From CAZIRF01 sp964541755 (GTDB lineage: Bacteria > Spirochaetota > Spirochaetia > Treponematales > Breznakiellaceae): 34,976 nucleotides of DNA. Of this stretch, positions 14,659-20,812 are shown one piece after another; position 1 is the stretch's first letter, and the number at the start of each line of letters is the position of its first letter. A model generated the notes under the pieces. It was not told where the DNA came from. It saw only the letters and a program-made list of their open reading frames with translations, and did no database searches. The stretch lies in contig CAZIRF010000031.1 in NCBI GenBank assembly GCA_964541755.1, forward strand, positions 1 through 34,976. The letters are read 5' to 3'. The position numbers and the translations under genes are program-made.

Positions 14659-17454
14659 TCATGGGGTTGCCGTCGCGGCCCCAAAGTATCGCAGGTAGGG
14701 GTAGCCGTTATTGATGTTCGTATCGATGGCCCAGACACTGTCGAAGTCCCAGCCGGGGTCGGTAAAGGTGGATTGGGTTTGCATTTCGACTGTGGTTTTG
14801 GGGATGCCCTTGACGGTATCATTCTTAGTGCTGGTTTGTTTATCGTAGAAGGAGTTGATGACTTCCTCATGATTCATGCCAACAAGTCCGCCTGAATAGT
14901 CTCTATTTGGCACCGATCCGGTCGAATAGCAATTTACTGTGCTTCCATCTTCCTGGTTCAAGCCGACAAAGCCTCCAATACATTGAGCAATATTATTGGT
15001 AGATCCAATGGAACCATGAGCATAAGAGTTCTCAATAAGACCCCAGTTGTTGCCGGCGATACCGCCTACGCACGAACTGCCTGCAGAAATATCTACTGTA
15101 CTGTAGCACTGGCGAATAATGCCGGTACTACCATTAGTACCTACCAAACCGCCTGTAAATCCATTTTTATTACTCATTGAACCAGTAGTCATGCAATATT
15201 CAATAAGGCCATAGTTATACCCGGTAATGCCACCATAACGATCGCCGGTACTGCTTGTGGCAGTAATATTTACAGCAAGATTCCTTACTTCACCATCAAC
15301 TCCCACACATGCCAGGAAGCCACCAAATTCACCGGTTGATGATGAATCAAAGATCGTAATGGTCTTCCCGTTTCCGTTAAAGATACCGTTGAAGGGAGCG
15401 GCTTCCGAACCGGCAGCAGTCCAGTCATTCAGGGTTATGTTATCTTCGAGGATGAATAGGCCGTTCGGATTAATGTCAAGGAGCGATTTGAGGGTAGCCG
15501 CTGTGGTGGTGCTGTCAATGTGGAATGTAGACATATTCCCGAAGTTCGCGGGGAGTTCTATTATTGATTCTGTAGGCATATCACCTTGATCAGACACCGT
15601 AATTTTCACTTTGGTAGCTTCACTCGCATCGTAGCCCGGCACTATTGCGGTCTGTACACCGGGATGGACAGTAACAAGGCTATTTTCATCTTGATAAGAT
15701 GCTGTCCAGAACTCAACCTGAATTTCCTTCAAATCCGCCACATCCGGGTCTTGCCAGGTGACCTTGAGGGAGTCGCTCAAGGGGGTGATGACGACATTCG
15801 TCACCGGCGGCGGCGCGACGTTCTGCCAGTTGGCGTAGAGGACGACGTCGGCGGTGTTGTCGGTGACAGCAGTGGGGAGTGGGTCATTAACGGCGAATTG
15901 TGTGCCGGAAGCATTACCTGTTCTATCTGTATTCCACCTCACAAACCGGTACCCGCTCTTGACCATGTCGCCTTGGGCGGCGACTTTAGCAGTGATGTCG
16001 CCGTTCCAGCTGGGCACGCTGCCGCCCGTGTGGCCGTTGCCGTTGTAGACGAGGGTGGCGGCGGGGAGGACGGTGATGACGATGGTGTTGGAGGAGTAGA
16101 GGAGGCCGTCTTTCTTTGCCGTACACCAGACAGAGTATGTGCCGGCATTGCTTGGGGTGAAAGTGTTAGTATGATCTGTGCTCATTGATGTTACCCAAAC
16201 AGGATTCGTCGCCCAGGCGTACTCGGTAAACCCGGTGGTCGCGCCAAGGGTGATGCTGGCCGGGCCACCTTCATGGGGAAGCCGTATTGTGGTGAGGCCG
16301 TCTGGAGCGCTAATCCCCAGGTGAACATACTCCGGGTTCAAGCTCCACCCGATGTCCGCGCTGTTGACGAAGCGGACCGTGTAGGTCTGCGTAGTCTCGC
16401 CGTTGGGGGCCGTGACAGTAATGACGAGGGTGTTGGTGGCGTTGGGTTCTATGTTGCAGGCCTGTGCCACCCCCGAGCGTATGGGATCTGAAGGCATTTC
16501 GTTATTCCACTGATACATAATCTTCTGTCCCGCTATCGACCGGATGGGGGTAAAGGAGAAGCTCGACAGATTGGCCACCGGGGCGGTGTATTCGTATATA
16601 TTCAAAGAAAAACCGGGACTGAGGGATATCGTATTATTTCCATTAGTCAAACCAAGCCCGCCCAAACTCGCGTTGCTATTAAGGAGACGGCCTGGTCCAA
16701 AGCTGATGGTCGCCGCGGTGCCGCCGGCCTGGATGTATTCATTGGCAGAAACCCCTTGGAAGATGTTGACGCTCTCGGTAAAGACACCCGCATTCTCTCC
16801 CGCATTGGAAAAAGCCAGCACCAGGCGGCGGGCCCCCACTTGGGCGTTTGTGATGGTGATAGTCGCGGAGCGGGGGGAGCTATCAGTATAACTGACCGTA
16901 TTCATCTTGTTCTGGTCTATGGTGCCGTTATCGTCCATCGCATCGAGCCCCCAGGAGAGGGCGTCGGCGTCGTCGGCGGGCCAGGAGACCGTAATGGTGC
17001 AGCCCCCCGTGCCCGTACCGTAGTTGTAGGTGAGCGGGATGTTTACCGCTGGGGAGGCTCCTTCTTGAATGGTAGTCGCAGCAGAGCGGCCGGTCGCGAA
17101 GGGCTCGCTGGCCCCCGTAAAGTAGAGCTTTGCCTCGAACTCCCAGCTGCCCGGGTCGATATCGGCAAGGGTGATAGGGGAGAGCCCTTCGAAAGACTGC
17201 GTCGCCACCGCTGTGGTGGCATTCGGGGCATAACGGTTTATCTCGATGCTGCCGACGAGGCTTGCGAAGTCGGGGAGGATGGTGCGGGAGGCCGATTGCG
17301 AGACGACCCGGCCCTCGGCCGAAACCAAGCGGATGGAGACAGCCCCGCGAAGTTCCGGTATCGACTGGGGGCAGGATGCCAGAAGGCACAAGAGCGCGGC
17401 GGCAAGGACGACGCGCAACGCGAGAACAGGATATACGGGGCGGGAAGCGATCAC
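14659..17454 (-). CDS. GLUG-repeat surface lipoprotein with InlB-type repeat
   Basis: This 931-aa lipoprotein starts at GTG 17454 (Shine-Dalgarno GAGGTGG). The signal peptide ends in LLASC (C28). The order of domains is: a beta-domain (about 35-150) shared with the next gene; a cadherin-like beta-sandwich (about 255-362); an Ig-like segment (about 395-463); a Listeria-Bacteroides/InlB B-type repeat (about 467-543, with GYRFVRWNTD and ADVVLYANWQ); an FN3-like segment (about 547-635); and GLUG repeats (about 735-865: YGGITGYN, GGLVGTN, VGGIAGNN, IGGFVGLN, GGLVGMN). The C-terminus NGYPYLRYFGAATATP is shared with its paralogue. The role is probably surface binding or adhesion, by analogy. Its stop overlaps the ATG at 14662 of the next gene as ATGA, suggesting a tandem-duplication operon. 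Confidence 0.88.
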   Translation of the reverse strand: MIASRPVYPVLALRVVLAAALLCLLASCPQSIPELRGAVSIRLVSAEGRVVSQSASRTILPDFASLVGSIEINRYAPNATTAVATQSFEGLSPITLADIDPGSWEFEAKLYFTGASEPFATGRSAATTIQEGASPAVNIPLTYNYGTGTGGCTITVSWPADDADALSWGLDAMDDNGTIDQNKMNTVSYTDSSPRSATITITNAQVGARRLVLAFSNAGENAGVFTESVNIFQGVSANEYIQAGGTAATISFGPGRLLNSNASLGGLGLTNGNNTISLSPGFSLNIYEYTAPVANLSSFSFTPIRSIAGQKIMYQWNNEMPSDPIRSGVAQACNIEPNATNTLVITVTAPNGETTQTYTVRFVNSADIGWSLNPEYVHLGISAPDGLTTIRLPHEGGPASITLGATTGFTEYAWATNPVWVTSMSTDHTNTFTPSNAGTYSVWCTAKKDGLLYSSNTIVITVLPAATLVYNGNGHTGGSVPSWNGDITAKVAAQGDMVKSGYRFVRWNTDRTGNASGTQFAVNDPLPTAVTDNTADVVLYANWQNVAPPPVTNVVITPLSDSLKVTWQDPDVADLKEIQVEFWTASYQDENSLVTVHPGVQTAIVPGYDASEATKVKITVSDQGDMPTESIIELPANFGNMSTFHIDSTTTAATLKSLLDINPNGLFILEDNITLNDWTAAGSEAAPFNGIFNGNGKTITIFDSSSTGEFGGFLACVGVDGEVRNLAVNITATSSTGDRYGGITGYNYGLIEYCMTTGSMSNKNGFTGGLVGTNGSTGIIRQCYSTVDISAGSSCVGGIAGNNWGLIENSYAHGSIGSTNNIAQCIGGFVGLNQEDGSTVNCYSTGSVPNRDYSGGLVGMNHEEVINSFYDKQTSTKNDTVKGIPKTTVEMQTQSTFTDPGWDFDSVWAIDTNINNGYPYLRYFGAATATP

Positions 17455-17470
17455 GGGCCACCTCTTTCTG

Positions 17471-17521
17471 CAATATGCTCTATATGGTTCGAATTATAGC
17501 ATATTGTTGTCCCGCGTACAG
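17471..17521 (-). promoter_or_regulatory. Promoter with operator-like inverted repeat before the GLUG operon
   Basis: A perfect -10 TATAAT lies at 17498-17493 with CTGTAC 17 nt upstream (17521-17516), a weak -35. The -10 is embedded in an inverted repeat, CAATATGCT (17471-17479) with AGCATATTG (17498-17506), so a dimeric regulator could compete with RNA polymerase. The leader to the GTG is about 30 nt. Confidence 0.55.
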
Positions 17522-17653
17522 CCCTTGAGGGGCGTCGTGTTGGGGGGGGAATGTTGGGAAGGGGATGAGTTACTGTGGCTGCCAGTGTTCGGTGGAGAAT
17601 CGCAAGTTTATAGAAAACAGCTTCCAACAAAGCGGAAACGGCAACTGTAATGT
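17522..17653. other. Intergenic stretch without a visible gene
   Basis: Between the GLUG operon promoter and the HicB promoter I see only short frames and no convincing ribosome binding site, RNA gene or repeat. Confidence 0.4.
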
Positions 17654-17693
17654 AATCACACGGGTGAATGTGATTCTGAACATATGCTATACT
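17654..17693 (+). promoter_or_regulatory. Promoter and operator of the HicB-HicA pair
   Basis: AATCACA (17654-17660) and TGTGATT (17669-17675) form a 7-bp inverted repeat with an 8-nt spacer. It sits where a -35 would be for TATACT (17688-17693). Autorepression by HicB is the rule in the family, so this is the likely operator. AGGGGG at 17700-17705 is the ribosome binding site. Confidence 0.5.
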
Positions 17694-17710
17694 TGCAATA
17701 GGGGGATATC

Positions 17711-17902
17711 ATGCTTGTCCGCTATATCTCGTGGAAAGACAAGGATTGGTACTTGGGCTATTTGGAAGACTACCCTTCGTATGTTACCCAAGGCGAAAAT
17801 GAGGAAGACCTCAAGGAACAATTGTTCGACCTCTACAGGGAGCTATCAAGTGGAGACCTGCCGTATGTGAAGAAGGTAGGCGAGCTTGTTGTCGACGTAT
17901 GA
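17711..17902 (+). CDS. HicB-family antitoxin
   Basis: This 63-aa protein has the short HicB RNase-H-like fold: MLVRYISWKDKDWYLGYLEDYPSYVTQG and the helix ENEEDLKEQLFDLYREL, the pattern of single-domain HicB antitoxins. It should bind and neutralise HicA and repress its own promoter. ATG 17711 follows AGGGGG. The stop TGA overlaps the ATG of hicA (ATGA), so the two are translationally coupled. The antitoxin looks intact although its toxin partner has an internal deletion. Confidence 0.8.
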   Translation: MLVRYISWKDKDWYLGYLEDYPSYVTQGENEEDLKEQLFDLYRELSSGDLPYVKKVGELVVDV

Positions 17903-18006
17903 AACACGACGATTTGATTCGGGAGCTGTTGCGTTCCGGGTGTGAACTCGTTCGACATGGAGCAAAACACATACTCAAAGCGCTCAAGTCTGGCCAAGAT
18001 ACTTGA
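17899..18006 (+). pseudogene. HicA toxin with internal in-frame deletion
   Basis: The 35-aa frame MKHDDLIRELLRSGCELVRH... starts like HicA (mRNA interferase with a dsRBD-like fold, normally about 60-80 aa). It reaches the conserved GAKH, whose His (H24) corresponds to the catalytic His, then jumps to ILKALKSGQDT, which looks like the family C-terminal helix (LAKxILK). The middle beta-strands, usually with a DIYxNP...VPRH segment, are missing, although the frame is kept. It is probably inactive. The assignment rests on the N-terminal motif and the overlap with HicB. Confidence 0.65.
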
Positions 18007-18013
18007 AAGATGG

Positions 18014-18057
18014 CGAAGGCTCTCTCACGAATCACCGAGTTGTAAAAAGAGCCTTCG
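18014..18057 (+). terminator. Stem-loop after the hicBA remnant
   Basis: CGAAGGCTCT (18014-18023) pairs perfectly with AGAGCCTTCG (18048-18057) across a 24-nt loop; TTATCTCTG follows. The large loop and weak U-tail make it a poor intrinsic terminator. Confidence 0.4.
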
Positions 18058-18081
18058 TTATCTCTGCGTTTCTTTGCTGTC

Positions 18082-18300
18082 CTCTTCCTTGGTCATGAAG
18101 TCCAGGTACTCGATGTTCTTTCAAAACTCGGTGAGTTTTGAAAGAACACCCTTGAATGTATAGTGGCGAATAAAGCACATATCTTTATATAATATGGATA
18201 TGTGTTTTATTCGCCTAAGGGGAAATTTCAAAAATAACCGATTTTTGAAATTTCCTCACTCCTTCTGCATGCGCTCGAAGATGGCCGGTCCCGAAAGGGC
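18082..18300 (-). pseudogene. Rpn-type transposase fragment split by a hairpin element
   Basis: The bases 18082-18111 match 9521-9550 and 18262-18300 match 9551-9589 of the larger Rpn remnant (the YLDFMTKEEL coding region). The two parts are separated by the three-hairpin element. The fragment is too short to code for anything useful. Confidence 0.8.
18112..18257 (+). mobile_element. Three-hairpin palindromic element with 4-bp target duplication
   Basis: This 146-bp insertion sits inside an Rpn fragment whose uninterrupted version is at 9541-9560. It is flanked by ACTC on both sides (18108-18111 and 18258-18261; one copy at the empty site). It consists of three near-perfect stem-loops: 18114-18148 (16 bp, loop GGT), 18165-18215 (19 bp, one G-U, 13-nt loop) and 18221-18255 (15 bp, 5-nt loop). 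The outer 20 bases form imperfect terminal inverted repeats (15 of 20). There is no coding capacity, so this is MITE-like, presumably mobilised in trans. Confidence 0.85.
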
Positions 18301-18316
18301 GGGGCCCTGTCAAGCC

Positions 18317-18544
18317 CTATGCTACATTGAACTGCGAGATGGCAATTTCCTGTCCCGAGGCAAAGGATTGTTCCGCACGCTCATGAATGATGGTGGCAAT
18401 TGATTCTTCGAGTATGTAGTCTCCACAATCGTCACACACCAGAGCAGGGACATTCTTGAACACAACCGTCAAGTCTCCCTTTGTAAGGACAACGGTCGTA
18501 ACGCCCGGTTTCATGGATCCAGTTTTACAAAGGGGGCAGGTCAT
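18317..18544 (-). CDS. YgiT-type zinc-finger (MqsA-like) antitoxin
   Basis: This 75-aa protein has two CxxC pairs (C3/C6 in TCPLCKTG and C37/C40 in CDDCGDY), as in the zinc-binding N-terminal domain of MqsA/YgiT antitoxins. The pattern VTTVVLTKGDLTVVFKNVPALVC is typical of the family. Such proteins are usually encoded right after a DUF4258 toxin; here the C-terminal half of such a toxin precedes it and overlaps by ATGA at 18541-18544. ATG 18544 has GAGGA 4 nt upstream; the frame is open to 18577 but that start lies in the toxin remnant. It is probably an orphan antitoxin. Confidence 0.8.
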   Translation of the reverse strand: MTCPLCKTGSMKPGVTTVVLTKGDLTVVFKNVPALVCDDCGDYILEESIATIIHERAEQSFASGQEIAISQFNVA

Positions 18545-18727
18545 GAGGTCCTCCTCGTTTTGAAGTCCGGTTCCCATAATTCGGGATCCGGTTCATATAC
18601 CGTAACAATATACTCAAAGTCGTTGTCGCTGTCATGGGCTACAACGATATGTAATGGCCTATCATGGTTCCAGCCAAGGATAAGCCGGCTTGGGTAGGGC
18701 TTGTCGTCGGGATATTCGTTGATACAC
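18541..18727 (-). pseudogene. 5'-truncated DUF4258 toxin remnant
   Basis: In the frame ending with TGA 18543-18541, a TAG at 18730-18728 is followed by CINEYPDDKPYPSRLILGW, then RPLHIVVAHDSDNDFEYIV and TVYEPDPELWEPDFKTRR. These are the C-terminal strands of the DUF4258 family (typical end TVYEPDPxLWxxDFKxR). The N-terminal half, with its start codon, is missing. The sequence running into it upstream belongs to a DUF1902 gene in another frame, so a deletion or recombination fused the two. It is probably not expressed as a toxin. Confidence 0.75.
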
Positions 18728-18896
18728 TATCAGTTGATATCCTGTTAAGCTCGAGAAGCTCCGGGATGGCGTGGCGGGCTCTCTCCATCAGGGCATCCAA
18801 TGAGCCCGATTCCAGAACAAATCCCGGAATATCCGTGCTTTCTGCAACCCATACAGAAGACTCATCATCCCATGTAGTCTTTATCGTGTAATCCAT
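18639..18896 (-). CDS. DUF1902/HicB-like antitoxin with foreign C-terminus
   Basis: Residues 1-50 of this 85-aa frame (MDYTIKTTWDDESSVWVAES, then TDIPGFVLESGSLDALMERARHAIPELLEL) match the DUF1902 HicB-like fold. After about residue 51 the sequence (RISTDSVSTNIPTTSPTQAG...) is an out-of-frame reading of the DUF4258 toxin gene. The protein is thus a chimera of an intact antitoxin-type domain and a junk tail. A good promoter ends 6 nt before the ATG (TTGATC-N17-TATACT), suggesting a leaderless mRNA. No HicA partner is adjacent. Confidence 0.65.
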   Translation of the reverse strand: MDYTIKTTWDDESSVWVAESTDIPGFVLESGSLDALMERARHAIPELLELNRISTDSVSTNIPTTSPTQAGLSLAGTMIGHYISL

Positions 18897-18902
18897 GCCT
18901 CA

Positions 18903-18931
18903 AGTATACCCCCGAATACTCATTTGATCAA
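18903..18931 (-). promoter_or_regulatory. Promoter of the DUF1902 gene, leaderless type
   Basis: TTGATC (18931-18926), a 17-nt spacer and TATACT (18908-18903) are followed after 6 nt by the ATG at 18896. The predicted transcription start coincides with the start codon. Confidence 0.6.
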
Positions 18932-18948
18932 AGGACGAACAATGTGGT

Positions 18949-19063
18949 GCAGACTTCTGCTACCCCTGCTCCAAACCTGCTTGCTTGCCCTCTTTAAAGC
19001 CTTCCTCGCGGGCGATTTGCTTGAATGCGTTTTGGTCGTAGATGAAGAAGTCGCGGCTTTGGG
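18949..19063 (-). pseudogene. Rpn-type transposase C-terminal fragment
   Basis: This segment matches the 3' end of the remnant at 9238-9510 but with the middle deleted. On the minus strand it reads QSRDFFIYDQNAFKQIAREEG, FKEGKQAGLEQG, stop. Its position after fragment 18082-18300 is opposite to the order in the larger copy, so the locus has been rearranged. Confidence 0.8.
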
Positions 19064-19075
19064 CGTGGGTGAGCT

Positions 19076-19522
19076 TTATTGAAACGGGGAGGCGGCTTTG
19101 ATCGGTCGCTCGAAGAGCCGATCCATCGGGATGCCGGGAAAGGACTGATGTATGCGCTCGAGGAGTGAAAGGCTGGGGTTGGCTCTCTTTTCCAGGCGTT
19201 GATAGCTGTAGAGGTTCCGCATGCCCAAGCGGGTAGCCGCTTGCTGTTGGGTAAGGCGCTGTGCATGACGTTCGTGGCGAAGGAGCAGGGCAAGTGCCCG
19301 TTTGGCATTGACGGGAACAGGGAGGATCTGCGGATGGGCGTCGAGTGATACATCCGGTAGCGGGGGCAATGTATCGCCCTCGTCCAGGTAGAGATCGAGG
19401 GCTTCCTCGCAAGCACGCGTCACACTGGCCATGCTGTTTCCCTGCGTACGACAGCCTTCAAGCTCGCAACATTCAGCCCAGTATCCACCATCTTCTTTGT
19501 AGACGCGGAAATGATAAATCAT
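19076..19522 (-). CDS. HicB-like antitoxin with C-terminal XRE helix-turn-helix
   Basis: This 148-aa protein has an N-terminal HicB fold (MIYHFRVYKEDGGYWAECCE, then LEGCRTQGNSMASVTRACEEALDLYLDEG, about 1-50), a Pro-rich linker (LPPLPDVSLDAHPQILPVP), and a C-terminal XRE-type helix-turn-helix (about 77-120: LTQQQAATRLGMRNLYSYQRLEK). This two-domain arrangement is common in HicB antitoxins, where the HTH represses the hicAB promoter. ATG 19522 has GGAGGA 6 nt upstream. A convincing promoter with a palindromic spacer precedes it. No hicA is found on either side (an Rpn fragment follows, a 74-bp repeat precedes), so it is an orphan. Confidence 0.82.
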   Translation of the reverse strand: MIYHFRVYKEDGGYWAECCELEGCRTQGNSMASVTRACEEALDLYLDEGDTLPPLPDVSLDAHPQILPVPVNAKRALALLLRHERHAQRLTQQQAATRLGMRNLYSYQRLEKRANPSLSLLERIHQSFPGIPMDRLFERPIKAASPFQ

Positions 19523-19562
19523 TGCGGGTCCTCCATATTAGGTGCCGCTTAGTAGTATATCA

Positions 19563-19591
19563 TATATACCAAATATAATTGGTCTTTACAA
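19563..19591 (-). promoter_or_regulatory. Promoter and possible operator of the HicB-XRE gene
   Basis: TTGTAA (19591-19586), a 17-nt spacer and TATATA (19568-19563). The spacer contains a near-palindrome, CCAATTATATTTGG on the minus strand (19569-19582 region), a plausible autoregulatory site. Confidence 0.55.
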
Positions 19592-19628
19592 TTGTATCCA
19601 CTATACGGGTCCTCACAGCCGCCGAGAG

Positions 19629-19702
19629 GAGCCAGCGCACGAAGCCGTCGAGGGTCTTCGAGACCTTGTAGTTACGCAGTGCCTTCATAAAAGGGAGTAC
19701 GG
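19629..19702 (-). repeat. 74-bp duplicated segment, copy 2
   Basis: This copy matches 9798-9871 at 70 of 74 positions. On the minus strand a 42-codon frame starts at 19688 (MKALRNYKVSKTLDGFVRWL, then LSAAVRTRIVDTIVKTNYIW) and stops at 19560-19562, running into the HicB-XRE promoter. No Shine-Dalgarno precedes the ATG. It is probably a gene remnant. Confidence 0.75.
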
Positions 19703-19749
19703 AAGAAAGGATCTTTAACGAGTACCAATAGCAAAAAATTGTGCATTAA

Positions 19750-19957
19750 CCCCCGAATTGCTCGCGGGGGTAGGCCGTGATCGCGCGCCGGGCGGGCCCG
19801 CGCCATGCGAGGGACCGCCTGGCGGGAAGCACGGCCGCAGGGGCCGTCGGGGCAAGCCGTTTCGGCTTGCCCCTGGCGGGACGGCTGGAGGCCGTTCCGC
19901 ATTGCTGGCGGGGGAAGCGGCGTGCATGAATATCGGCGGGTCTCTGCGGCCCCTTCT
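19750..19957. repeat. GC-rich hairpin-dense island, no gene
   Basis: Between AT-rich flanks lies about 200 bp of very GC-rich DNA with several stems: 19750-19755/19765-19770 (6 bp), 19831-19836/19842-19847 (6 bp) and a perfect 11-bp stem at 19849-19859/19863-19873 (loop TTT). Frames through it are Arg/Pro-rich and end in neighbouring sequence, so they look spurious. It could be a dispersed repeat, a structured RNA or the scar of an element. From 19703 to 19749 nothing is seen. Confidence 0.5.
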
Positions 19958-19986
19958 TTAAATATGCAAAAACATATAAAAAAAGC

Positions 19987-20015
19987 TTGCAAGGTGTGCG
20001 TGTGTGCGATAAAAT
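19987..20015 (+). promoter_or_regulatory. vapBC promoter, leaderless type
   Basis: TTGCAA (19987-19992), a 17-nt spacer of GTGTGC-like repeats and TAAAAT (20010-20015) lie 6 nt before the vapB ATG (20022). Transcription is predicted to start at the ATG itself. Confidence 0.65.
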
Positions 20016-20021
20016 GGGGAT

Positions 20022-20288
20022 ATGAGGACCACATTGGTGTTGGAGGATGCGTTGATGATCGAGCTCAAGGAACGGGCGGCGCGGGAATCGCGGACCTTGA
20101 CCGAGGTCGTGTCGCAGGCCCTGGCGCGCGGTTTGGCGGGAGAGGGGGCCGGCCCGTCGCGTGGGGGTGAAGCCTGGCACTGTGCGTCCTTCGATATGGG
20201 GGGTGGTTTCGACTACACGAAGGCCTGGGAACGGATTGACCGGATGGAGGCAGCGGCGGTGGCGGACAAGCTGGATGCGCGAAAGTGA
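20022..20288 (+). CDS. vapB: VapB-type ribbon-helix-helix antitoxin
   Basis: This 88-aa protein has an N-terminal ribbon-helix-helix of the type MRTTLVLEDALMIELKERAA, then RESRTLTEVVSQALARGL, as in many mycobacterial-type VapB antitoxins. The C-terminal part (AWHCASFDMGGGFDYTKAWERID) would bind the toxin. It should form a complex with VapC and repress the operon. The stop overlaps the GTG of vapC (GTGA). There is no Shine-Dalgarno at useful spacing; the promoter geometry suggests leaderless translation. Confidence 0.85.
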   Translation: MRTTLVLEDALMIELKERAARESRTLTEVVSQALARGLAGEGAGPSRGGEAWHCASFDMGGGFDYTKAWERIDRMEAAAVADKLDARK

Positions 20289-20713
20289 TCATACCGGATA
20301 TCAATGTTCTATTATACGCGGTGGACGCTTCGTCGGTGCATCACGCGCTCGCTTCTTCCTGGCTTGAGGACCACGTCAACAGGGGCTCGTCTGTTATCGG
20401 TATCCCCTGGGTGGTTCACCTGGGCTTTTTGCGCCTTGTTACGAACCCGCGGGTGTTTCCCCGGCCGCTATCTGTGGAGGCCGCTTCGATATGGCTTGAG
20501 GATCTTGAGGGGCTGCCATCCGTGCGCATGATAGACCCGGGGCCGGCCCACCGTGGCATCCTGCGCCACCTTCTGCTCTCTGTGGGGACGGCGGCCAACC
20601 TCGTAACGGATGCCCACCTCGCGGCCCTTGCCCTCGAGCAGGACGCAGTCTTTGTAACGGGAGACCGGGACTTCCAGCGCTTTGCCGGCCTCAAGCTCGA
20701 GCTCTTGTTTTAG
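20285..20713 (+). CDS. vapC: VapC PIN-domain ribonuclease toxin
   Basis: This 142-aa PIN-domain protein belongs to the VapC subgroup with PWVVHLGFLRLVTNPRVFPRPLS, well known in actinobacteria. VapC toxins cleave tRNA or rRNA in a Mg-dependent way. Acidic residues expected to bind metal are D5 (PDINVLL), D109 (LVTDAHLAALA) and D127/D129 (TGDRDF). The usual Glu near residue 42 is not obvious: that region reads PWVVHLGFLR, as in related members. Start is GTG 20285, overlapping vapB. It appears intact. Confidence 0.9.
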   Translation: MIIPDINVLLYAVDASSVHHALASSWLEDHVNRGSSVIGIPWVVHLGFLRLVTNPRVFPRPLSVEAASIWLEDLEGLPSVRMIDPGPAHRGILRHLLLSVGTAANLVTDAHLAALALEQDAVFVTGDRDFQRFAGLKLELLF

Positions 20714-20812
20714 GGGACTCGACAACTCAATGCGGGCAGCTGCGGTTTTTGCTCCTTTTCCATTTTTCAAAAGGCTGATACACTAGGGAAAAAGACTGAT
20801 ATCGGAGAATTC

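Noticed and set aside
19746..20180. 144-aa minus-strand frame across the GC-rich island and vapB
   Set aside because: Arg/Pro-rich, no ribosome binding site, antisense to vapB; probably an artefact of GC content.
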